From an uncultured Litoreibacter sp. (lineage in GTDB: Bacteria > Pseudomonadota > Alphaproteobacteria > Rhodobacterales > Rhodobacteraceae): a DNA stretch of 5,083 bases. Positions 1-4,876 of the stretch are shown here, piece by piece (position 1 is the stretch's first letter; every line of letters starts with the position of its first letter). The position numbers and the translations under genes were made by a program. The notes beneath the pieces were generated by a model. It made no database searches. It was not told where the DNA came from and worked only from the letters and a program-made list of their open reading frames with translations. The stretch spans positions 1-5,083 of the forward strand of contig CALFWN010000358.1 in the NCBI GenBank assembly GCA_937928335.1, given 5' to 3'.

Positions 1-1
1 G

Positions 2-229
2 GTGCCGCTGGCTGTGTCAATCGCGGTGGCGGCGGGCGGCAATCCGGGGATGTTCGCGCTGACCGTGGCGATTGCCACCTCGAACAGTTTCCTGATCCCG
101 ACCCATCAGGTGAACGCCCTGATCATGGGGCCTGCGGGTTACCGGGTGGCGGATTTCGTGAAGGCGGGCAGCCTGATGACTGTCCTGTTTCTGGTGGTGT
201 CGCTGACGGCTTTGAACCTGTTTTATTGA
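2..229 (+). CDS. SLC13/DASS-family anion permease, C-terminal end (5' truncated by window edge)
   Basis: The reading frame is open from the window edge, so the gene begins upstream; the GTG at base 2 is taken as an internal codon, not a start. The 75 visible residues match the C-terminal end of SLC13 (divalent anion:Na+ symporter, DASS) permeases. A re-entrant/hairpin stretch with the Ser-Asn-Ser motif and Pro-Thr-His (SNSFLIPTHQVNALIMGP, about residues 27-44) is the part that in this family helps form the sodium and substrate sites. It is followed by the usual GYRVADF linker and a last membrane helix at about residues 55-74. The protein sits in the inner membrane and would import sulfate, a dicarboxylate or another anion; the substrate cannot be read from this piece. 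It converges on tpiA across a 128-nt gap. Family assignment is fairly sure; whether the missing part carries TrkA-C domains, as many bacterial members do, is unknown. Confidence 0.75.
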   Translation: MPLAVSIAVAAGGNPGMFALTVAIATSNSFLIPTHQVNALIMGPAGYRVADFVKAGSLMTVLFLVVSLTALNLFY

Positions 230-271
230 GCAAGTTCCGTGCGTTTGAAGGTTTGCGTTCCTGGAGAGCGT

Positions 272-296
272 CGCCATTGTACTCGAACCAATGGCG
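272..296. terminator. Inverted repeat in convergent gap; possible bidirectional terminator
   Basis: A perfect 8-bp inverted repeat, CGCCATTG (272-279) and CAATGGCG (289-296), encloses a 9-nt loop. It lies between the stops of two convergent genes, where a terminator is expected. No T-run follows on either strand, so it is not a classical intrinsic terminator; it could be an mRNA 3'-end stabiliser instead. Confidence 0.35.
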
Positions 297-311
297 CATC
301 AATGGCAACTC

Positions 312-324
312 CCCGCCACGCGGG
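312..324. terminator. Short GC-rich hairpin downstream of tpiA
   Basis: CCCGC (312-316) and GCGGG (320-324) form a 5-bp perfect stem with a CAC loop, 34 nt beyond the tpiA stop codon. The stem is short and has no adjacent T-run. With the neighbouring repeat at 272-296 it makes up the only visible structure in the 230-357 gap. The terminator role is inferred from position only. Confidence 0.25.
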
Positions 325-357
325 CATCCCCTCAGAGTATTTGCAACCAAATGGAAA

Positions 358-1107
358 CTAGGCGTTCTCGAGCGCGGTGATGATGGGGGAGAAATCCTCG
401 ACCCTTAGCGAGGCCCCGCCGACCAGCGCGCCGTCGACATTGGAGACGGCGAAGATCTCATCCGCGTTGGAGCCTTTGACCGAGCCGCCATAGAGGATGC
501 GGATCGATGTGCCGACGCCCGCGCCGTAGCGTTGTTCCAGTTTGGTGCGGATATAGTCATGCACCTCGCCGATCTGGTTCATCGTGGGCACCTTGCCGGT
601 GCCGATGGCCCAGACAGGCTCATAAGCGATAACGGTGTTCTCGGCCGTCAGCACATCGGGCAGGGAGCCTGCCAATTGGCCCGCGATAATGTCGAGCGTG
701 TTGGCGGCTTCGCGTTCTTTCAGCGTCTCGCCGATACAGACCACCGCGATCAGGCCCTGGGCATGGGCGGCCTTGGTCTTGTTGCGGATCATCTCATCGC
801 TTTCACCGTGATCGGTGCGCCGCTCGGAATGGCCGGTGAGCACATGGGAGGCACCTGCATCTTTCAGCATTGCGGCGGAAATATCGCCTGTATGGGCGCC
901 GGTCTCGTTCATATGGCAATCCTGCCCGCCAATGGCCAGTGCATGGTCGGCGGCGGTGACCACGGCTGCGCTGATCAAGGTGGCCGGGGGGCAGATCAGC
1001 ATGTCCACGCCGGGTGTGGGATGGGCCTTGCGCAGGGCGTCGAGCTGGGCCAATGCGTCGGAAGTGCCGTTCATTTTCCAGTTTCCGGCGGCGAGTTTTC
1101 TGCGCAT
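358..1107 (-). CDS. tpiA: Triosephosphate isomerase
   Basis: Cytosolic glycolytic/gluconeogenic enzyme that interconverts dihydroxyacetone phosphate and D-glyceraldehyde 3-phosphate; it acts as a dimer of TIM barrels. All landmarks are present in 249 residues, the normal length: the N-terminal AAGNWKMNG with Asn9 and Lys11, the catalytic electrophile His93 in TGHSERR, Glu102 in GESDE, the catalytic base Glu163 in [12 protein letters not shown], the flexible phosphate-gripping loop 6 (about 168-174), and the phosphate-binding YGGSV (206-210) and GALVGGASL (226-234). The ATG at 1107 puts the GNWK motif at the usual distance from the N-terminus. A weak GGAA lies 8 nt upstream. A second ATG five bases upstream (1112) is out of frame. 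It is the last gene of the minus-strand cluster, 65 nt after the TfoX-domain gene, so it is probably co-transcribed, although a promoter within those 65 nt cannot be excluded. Confidence 0.98.
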   Translation of the reverse strand: MRRKLAAGNWKMNGTSDALAQLDALRKAHPTPGVDMLICPPATLISAAVVTAADHALAIGGQDCHMNETGAHTGDISAAMLKDAGASHVLTGHSERRTDHGESDEMIRNKTKAAHAQGLIAVVCIGETLKEREAANTLDIIAGQLAGSLPDVLTAENTVIAYEPVWAIGTGKVPTMNQIGEVHDYIRTKLEQRYGAGVGTSIRILYGGSVKGSNADEIFAVSNVDGALVGGASLRVEDFSPIITALENA

Positions 1108-1172
1108 GTCATGGGTTCCGTTCTTTTGCTGGGGTCAAACTTGCAAAGCTGCGCAGTCAGGGCAAGCGGGTT

Positions 1173-1496
1173 TTAGAGGTGGAGCAACGCGCGGCGGGCG
1201 AGGGTGCGGGCCTCTTCGGGGTCGTCCAGACAGGCCTCCGGCAGGGTCCAGTAGGGCATCGCCACAGGCTTTTTGCCTTCACGTTGATAGGTCCATTGGG
1301 TGCAGCCTAGGACCTTGACCTCGTCGATAAATGCGCCCTGCGCCTTGATGTAGAGTGTGCCGTCGGAATAGAGCAGAGCGAAAATTATGCCGTCAGAATA
1401 AAGACATAGCCCGCCCATCATCTTGCGGGTGGTGAGTGTGCCCAGCCCCTCGAACAGCTCTTTGGCGAAGGCGATGTCGGCCTCGGAAACGGCCAC
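1173..1496 (-). CDS. TfoX/Sxy N-terminal-domain protein
   Basis: A 107-residue protein made up of one TfoX N-terminal domain (PF04993 type). Visible hallmarks are the N-terminal [10 protein letters not shown] (10-19), the RKMMGGL motif (24-30), the strand pair [20 protein letters not shown] (32-51) and [11 protein letters not shown] (77-87). The YSDG tetrapeptide occurs twice within ten residues, from near-identical codons. In gammaproteobacteria TfoX/Sxy activates competence genes together with CRP; stand-alone N-domain proteins like this one, without the C-terminal domain, are common in alphaproteobacteria and have no settled role, so a competence function should not be assumed. The start is GTG at 1496, four nucleotides after the stop of the HesB gene. 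No Shine-Dalgarno sequence is visible, which suggests translation coupled to the upstream gene. The family is secure; the function is not. Confidence 0.88.
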   Translation of the reverse strand: MAVSEADIAFAKELFEGLGTLTTRKMMGGLCLYSDGIIFALLYSDGTLYIKAQGAFIDEVKVLGCTQWTYQREGKKPVAMPYWTLPEACLDDPEEARTLARRALLHL

Positions 1497-1500
1497 CTGC

Positions 1501-1869
1501 TCAGGAGGGTTTGGCGAAAAGCGCGTCGTCGAATTTGATGCTTTCGCCGCAGCCGCAGGCTTCGGAGACGTTGGGGTTGTTGAACTTAAAGCCGCTCTCT
1601 AACAGGCTGGTTTCATAGTCAATTTCCGTGCCAAAGAGAAACATCTGCGCCATTGGAGCGATCACCACGCGGGCGCCGTCGACCTCGACCGCCTCGTCAT
1701 GCGGGCCCAGCTCGTCGACATAGTCCATCGTGTATTCCATGCCTGCGCAGCCACCTTTTTTCACGCCTATTTTCAAAGCCTTATGGCCCTCTTTTGCCAT
1801 GAGTCTGGCGATCTGGGCGGCGGCGCGGGGAGTGATTTTGACGGGGTTTTCACCGGGAATGAACATCAC
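1501..1869 (-). CDS. HesB/IscA-family iron-sulfur cluster carrier (A-type, SufA-like)
   Basis: A-type carrier that receives nascent Fe-S clusters from a scaffold (in this group usually the SUF machinery) and passes them to apo-proteins in the cytoplasm. The three invariant cysteines are present: Cys41 in KKGGCAGMEY, and Cys105 and Cys107 in the C-terminal ACGCGES motif. The N-terminal KITPRAAAQI, the central EVDGARVVI and the FKFNNPN segment before the CGCG are typical of the family, and 122 residues is close to normal. Two in-frame starts exist: GTG at 1869 and ATG at 1866. The ATG shares one base with the TGA of the upstream DUF59 gene (TGATG), a standard coupled-translation arrangement, so ATG at 1866 is the likelier true start, giving 121 residues. 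It is followed after 4 nt by the TfoX-domain gene. Whether it should be called SufA, ErpA or IscA cannot be decided here. Confidence 0.93.
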   Translation of the reverse strand: MMFIPGENPVKITPRAAAQIARLMAKEGHKALKIGVKKGGCAGMEYTMDYVDELGPHDEAVEVDGARVVIAPMAQMFLFGTEIDYETSLLESGFKFNNPNVSEACGCGESIKFDDALFAKPS

Positions 1870-2225
1870 ATGAACCCCAATTCCAGTTTGGCCTCGTCTG
1901 ACATCATCTCCATGCCCCAGGGGGGCTCCCAGACAAGGTCGACATTGACCTGTTTGACGCCTGCCAGAGGCTCCACGGCTTCGGCGACCCAGCCCGGCAT
2001 CTCGCCTGCGACGGGGCAGCCGGGGGCGGTGAGGGACATCAGGATGTTCACCTCGTTTTCATCATTGATATCAATGGTATAAATCAATCCAAGGTCAAAG
2101 ATATTGACCGGAATTTCGGGGTCATAGACGCTGCGGCAGGCCTCCACGATATTTTCGTGCAGGGGATGTTCCGTCGAAGATGGCGGGATCAGTGCGGTGC
2201 CTTCGAGAGGGGTCTGATCGTTCAT
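1866..2225 (-). CDS. sufT: SUF-associated Fe-S assembly protein, DUF59/MIP18 family (SufT-like)
   Basis: A 119-residue DUF59 (MIP18/PaaD-like) protein of the SufT/YitW type, which assists delivery or maturation of Fe-S clusters rather than building them. The family signature is clear: DPEIPVNIFDLGLIY (35-49) and the TAPGCPVAGEMPGW stretch (66-79), which carries the conserved Cys70. The C-terminus has the usual VWEPPWGMEMMSDEAK segment. About 25 residues before the domain are variable and probably flexible. The ATG at 2225 has AGGA about 10 nt upstream, a slightly long spacing. It is the first gene of the minus-strand operon, and its stop overlaps the start of the A-type carrier, which supports a joint role in Fe-S trafficking. 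No sufBCD or cysteine desulfurase gene lies within the window. The symbol is by analogy; the family call is firm. Confidence 0.9.
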   Translation of the reverse strand: MNDQTPLEGTALIPPSSTEHPLHENIVEACRSVYDPEIPVNIFDLGLIYTIDINDENEVNILMSLTAPGCPVAGEMPGWVAEAVEPLAGVKQVNVDLVWEPPWGMEMMSDEAKLELGFM

Positions 2226-2300
2226 ATGTCCGAGATCCTACAGGTCTATTGTTGAGCATTAATGTAGGGATTGCGGAGCCAAAGGTCCAGTGGGGCGGGA

Positions 2301-2326
2301 TCACGAAAATTCGTCACGAAATTCGG
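2301..2326. repeat. Two ~13-bp imperfect direct repeats
   Basis: TCACGAAAATTCG (2301-2313) is followed immediately by TCACGAAATTCGG (2314-2326). The copies match closely apart from the length of the A run. They sit directly before the 11-bp repeat array in the intergenic region between the divergent sufT-like and MFS genes. Possibly paired protein-binding sites; no regulator can be named from the sequence. Confidence 0.6.
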
Positions 2327-2327
2327 C

Positions 2328-2360
2328 GTACACAACCCGTACACAACGCGTACACAACCC
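2328..2360. repeat. Three tandem 11-bp repeats (GTACACAACCC)
   Basis: Three head-to-tail 11-bp units lie at 2328-2338 (GTACACAACCC), 2339-2349 (GTACACAACGC) and 2350-2360 (GTACACAACCC); only one base differs. A fourth, partial unit may begin at 2361 (GTCGTGACACG) but is poorly matched. The 11-bp period is close to one DNA helical turn, so bound proteins would line up on one face. The array is in the 211-nt divergent promoter region and upstream of the likely MFS promoter, which favours a regulatory role. That role is inferred. Confidence 0.85.
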
Positions 2361-2364
2361 GTCG

Positions 2365-2376
2365 TGACACGTGTCA
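2365..2376. promoter_or_regulatory. Perfect 12-bp palindrome, candidate operator
   Basis: TGACACGTGTCA is a perfect inverted repeat with no spacer, starting 4 nt after the 11-bp repeat array and ending just before the proposed -35 element of the MFS gene. The symmetry suggests a dimeric transcription factor site. The position suits either activation of the plus-strand promoter or shared control of both divergent genes. No cognate regulator gene lies within the window. Confidence 0.5.
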
Positions 2377-2379
2377 GAT

Positions 2380-2407
2380 TTCTGAACATGGTTGATGGCG
2401 CTATACA
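2380..2407 (+). promoter_or_regulatory. Possible sigma-70-type promoter for the MFS gene
   Basis: TTCTGA (2380-2385) and TATACA (2402-2407) are separated by 16 nt and resemble -35 and -10 boxes; the -35 match is weak. Transcription would begin near 2413-2415, giving a leader of about 23 nt before the ATG at 2437. It is the best candidate by eye in this region. I see no equally convincing promoter for the minus-strand operon. Confidence 0.35.
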
Positions 2408-2436
2408 TTCGCCAAATCGCCTCGTAGCGTCGGGGC

Positions 2437-3648
2437 ATGGGCGACAGCGATATTCTTGACAGCCGGTATTCCTGGACGCGGTTGGCCATCACGCTGGCCA
2501 TCGCGGTGGTGGGCAATGTGGGGATGTGGGCGATCATCGTGATCATGCCCGCGGTGCAGGCCGAGTTCGGCGGGAGCCGCGCGGATGCGTCGCTGCCCTA
2601 TACGCTGACCATGATCGGCTTTGCGCTGGGCAATCTGTTCATTGGCCGGGCGGTGGACCGGTTCGGGGTGACGGCCTCGCTCATCGCGGCCACGGTTTTG
2701 CTGACGGCGGGGTTTGGGCTGGCGGCGGTGTCTGGCTCGATCCTTGTGCTGTCGCTGGTGCAGTTTCTCATCGGCTTTGGCTCGTCTGTCTGCTTTGGGC
2801 CGCTGATTGCCGATATCTCGCATTGGTTTTTCAGACGTCGCGGTATTGCGGTGGCGATTGCGGCCTCCGGCAATTACCTCAGCGGCGCGATCTGGCCGCT
2901 GCTTTTGGCGGGTATTCTGGCGGATCAGGGCTGGCGGACGGCCTATGTCATTATCGGTGTGGTCAGCCTGCTGACAATGATCCCGCTGGCGCTTTTGTTG
3001 AAACGTCGCATCCCTGAAGAGGCGGAGGCCACGGCGGAGGCAGCGGCCGCGCTCAATCGCCGCTCTGTGCCGTTTGGCTCCCGCACTCTGGTCTGGCTTT
3101 TGGGGCTGGCGGGTATCGGATGTTGCGTGGCGATGTCGATGCCGCAGGTCCATATCGTGGCCTATTGTGTCGATCTTGGCTACGGGCCCGCCGTGGGGGC
3201 GGAGATGTTATCCCTGATGTTGATGGGCGGCGTGGTGTCGCGGCTGATCTCGGGGCTGATGTCGGACAGGCTGGGGGGCGTGGTGACGTTGCTGATCGGC
3301 TCGGGCCTGCAGATGACGGCGCTGTTTTTGTTCCTGCCCTTTGACGGGCTGGTCTCGCTCTATCTGGTCTCGATGCTGTTCGGGCTGAGCCAGGGCGGCA
3401 TCGTGCCGGCCTATGCGGTGATCGTGCGGGAATATCTGCCGGCACGGGAGGCGGGCGGCAAGGTGGGCTTTGTGATCATGACCACCATTCTGGGCATGGC
3501 GATTGGCGGCTGGATGTCGGGCTGGATTTACGACGTCACCGGCTCCTATACGCTGGCCTTTATCAACGGCATTGGCTGGAACGGGCTGAACGTGGCGATC
3601 ATGGTGTTCCTGCTGATACGGTCGCGTGTGGGGCGGGTTCCGGCCTGA
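2437..3648 (+). CDS. Major facilitator superfamily permease
   Basis: A complete 403-residue inner-membrane transporter with the length and hydrophobic pattern of a 12-helix MFS protein. Helix 1 spans about residues 15-40, and helix 2 ends in the MFS loop 2-3 motif A (GNLFIGRAVDRFG, 65-77). A longer hydrophilic loop at about 189-215 (KRRIPEEAEATAEAAAALNRR) separates the two six-helix halves, and the second half repeats motif A as SGLMSDRLGG (272-281). The overall sequence resembles the oxalate/formate-antiporter and monocarboxylate-like branch, so a small organic anion is a reasonable guess, but the substrate is unknown. The ATG at 2437 is the first possible start after an in-frame stop at 2425-2427. 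No good Shine-Dalgarno is visible. It is divergent from the Fe-S operon and shares a repeat-rich control region with it. It converges on the RimB-RimK gene with only 7 nt between stops. Confidence 0.9.
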   Translation: MGDSDILDSRYSWTRLAITLAIAVVGNVGMWAIIVIMPAVQAEFGGSRADASLPYTLTMIGFALGNLFIGRAVDRFGVTASLIAATVLLTAGFGLAAVSGSILVLSLVQFLIGFGSSVCFGPLIADISHWFFRRRGIAVAIAASGNYLSGAIWPLLLAGILADQGWRTAYVIIGVVSLLTMIPLALLLKRRIPEEAEATAEAAAALNRRSVPFGSRTLVWLLGLAGIGCCVAMSMPQVHIVAYCVDLGYGPAVGAEMLSLMLMGGVVSRLISGLMSDRLGGVVTLLIGSGLQMTALFLFLPFDGLVSLYLVSMLFGLSQGGIVPAYAVIVREYLPAREAGGKVGFVIMTTILGMAIGGWMSGWIYDVTGSYTLAFINGIGWNGLNVAIMVFLLIRSRVGRVPA

Positions 3649-3655
3649 GGCCGGA
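3639..3655. terminator. Hairpin around the MFS stop codon, between convergent genes
   Basis: TCCGGCC (3639-3645) and GGCCGGA (3649-3655) form a perfect 7-bp stem whose 3-nt loop is the TGA stop codon of the MFS gene. It ends exactly where the convergent gene's stop (3656-3658) begins, so it could act in both directions. A second stem, GCCGC-TTTT-GCGGC (3661-3674), lies just beyond, inside the last codons of the minus-strand gene. Neither has a T-tail, so terminator function is likely by position rather than proven. Confidence 0.5.
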
Positions 3656-4807
3656 TTAACGCCGCTTTTGCGGCTTGGGGCGCGCGCGTTTTTCCACGAG
3701 ATCAAAGAGCATGGCCGCCGTGGATTTACGCTTTTTGAGGGGCGTGACCTCGGGGCTGGCAGAGATGTTCTGGACGATCAACTGGTTGTTTACGTGGCGC
3801 AGGGTCAGGGCGGCGAAGCCCAGTCCGATGGCGCGGGCGGCGCGCAGCACGGTTGCGCGCTCGGGCTTGGTCAGTTTGTGCTGCGGGCTGCGCACGCGTT
3901 TGCCGATTGTGGTGGCGGTGAAGCCGGGCTCGTCTTGGGTCGGGTCGGGCTCTTCTATGGGGATGTGGTGGCGGGTCAGGATTTGGCGCGCGCGCAGCGG
4001 GTCTGCGGCGGCGGCCATCGCCTCTGCAGAGTTCGGGGCGTAGCTGCCCAGCGCCTCGACCTGGCGCAGCACGGCGAGGTTGTGGCGGTTGGCCTGCATC
4101 CGCGCCAGCACCGCGTCAAAGCGTGGCAGGGGCGTGCCATTTTGCAATGTTGCGGGGGCTGTGGGGCTGACATGCGGGGTGAGGGTTGCGGGGTCAAACG
4201 CCTCAAGCGTGTGGCCACGGGCCTCGGCCTCTGCGCGGATTGTGCGGGCGGCGCTGCTGGCCGGACGTGCGGTGAGCAGCGCGATCCGCAGCGCGCGTGT
4301 CTGACCCGGCTTGGCGGGTTTCTGGGCGTAGAGGTCGTAGCTGAGTTCGGGCTGCTGATGGCTTTCGCCGGGCACCACCACGCAGCGGTCAACCAGCGCC
4401 ATGCGGCCCAGAAGCATATGATAGGCCATGCCGTCGCGGTCGGTCAGCGTGACCTCGATGGGCCAGCTTTGGCCGCCCACGTTGAGCGTGGTCTCGATGA
4501 CATAGCGCAGCTCTGCCTCGCCATTGGAGGAGGTCACGGCGCGGCGGTCCTTCAAGGGGGCTGAGCATGGGATGGCCAGCTCGTAATTGCCCGGTATGGG
4601 GTGCACGGTGAAGCGAATTTTCGGGTGCGCCGCGCTGCCGAAAGGTTCGATATGGGTGGCCGAGAGCGCCGAGGTGCGCGCGCCGGTGTCAATCTTGGCC
4701 TTGATCGCGGGCAGGCCGAGGGCGGGCAGGGCCAGCCATTCCTCCCATCCCAGTTCAACTGTTTCACTAGAAGGCGCATTATCCGAAGGGTTGTTGTTAT
4801 TTTCCAT
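3656..4807 (-). CDS. RimB-like retropepsin-type protease domain fused to a degenerate RimK-like domain
   Basis: Numbering below is from GTG 4906 (416 aa open frame). Residues ~50-195 are a PF05618-type domain ('ATP-dependent zinc protease', RimB-like), a retropepsin fold with the active-site-like motif KIDTGARTSALSA (71-83) and LGRMALVDR (166-174). RimB proteins act with RimK, which adds glutamates to ribosomal protein S6. Residues ~206-318 match the RimK pre-ATP-grasp domain (IALLTAR, LPRFDAVLARM, VLRQVEALGSYAPN). Residues ~334-408 match the RimK C-terminal end (LTKPERATVLRAARAIGL, then a counterpart of the metal-binding EVNASPG reading NISASPE). The stretch between, which in E. coli RimK is about 95-100 residues with the ATP-binding strands and lid, is absent without loss of frame, so ligase activity is unlikely. 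The basic tail is KPQKRR. I prefer ATG 4807 (383 aa) because residues 1-33 of the longer frame belong to a copia-like sequence. No clear ribosome site precedes either start. Confidence 0.82.
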   Translation of the reverse strand: MENNNNPSDNAPSSETVELGWEEWLALPALGLPAIKAKIDTGARTSALSATHIEPFGSAAHPKIRFTVHPIPGNYELAIPCSAPLKDRRAVTSSNGEAELRYVIETTLNVGGQSWPIEVTLTDRDGMAYHMLLGRMALVDRCVVVPGESHQQPELSYDLYAQKPAKPGQTRALRIALLTARPASSAARTIRAEAEARGHTLEAFDPATLTPHVSPTAPATLQNGTPLPRFDAVLARMQANRHNLAVLRQVEALGSYAPNSAEAMAAAADPLRARQILTRHHIPIEEPDPTQDEPGFTATTIGKRVRSPQHKLTKPERATVLRAARAIGLGFAALTLRHVNNQLIVQNISASPEVTPLKKRKSTAAMLFDLVEKRARPKPQKRR

Positions 4808-4876
4808 ATCCAGACTGACGACATCCTCGTCCGTATCAAGTGTATTCCCAACATTGCCGCAAACACCACTACTGAA
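4750..4876. other. Transition zone between foreign-looking DNA and bacterial gene
   Basis: GC falls from about 70% (4681-4740) to about 47% (4741-4800) and stays there to the window end. The minus-strand frame stays open from the copia motif through an acidic, Asn/Ser-rich stretch (NTLDTDEDVVSLD, then MENNNNPSDNAPSSE) into the recognisable RimB-like sequence at TVELGWEEW. Copia proteins commonly have an acidic variable linker here, and native RimB-like proteins have a short variable N-terminus, so the exact join cannot be placed. I bracket it between about 4755 and 4876. ATG 4807 is the most natural native start within it. Confidence 0.5.

Noticed and set aside
1108..1172. Separate promoter for tpiA in the 65-nt gap
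   Set aside because: A TTGACC-like hexamer is present on the minus strand, but no -10 box lies at suitable spacing; the CTGCGCAG palindrome alone is not enough.
532..1176. Plus-strand 214-codon open frame over tpiA
   Set aside because: It is antisense to an unmistakable triosephosphate isomerase and the translation is compositionally odd.
2226..2300. Iron-responsive operator (Irr, RirA or IscR type) for the Fe-S operon
   Set aside because: I looked for ICE-like, iron-rhodo-box-like and IscR-like sequences upstream of the sufT-like gene and saw none convincing.
2401..3153. Minus-strand 250-codon open frame over the MFS gene
   Set aside because: Its Arg/His/Gln-rich translation has no recognisable domain and mirrors the MFS codons; the plus-strand frame has clear membrane helices and motif A.
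3626..4564. Long plus-strand open frame of 312 codons over the RimB-RimK gene
   Set aside because: It is antisense to a gene with recognisable domains, overlaps the MFS 3' end, and its translation is Gly/Ala/Arg-rich with no family resemblance, as expected for an antisense shadow in GC-rich DNA.
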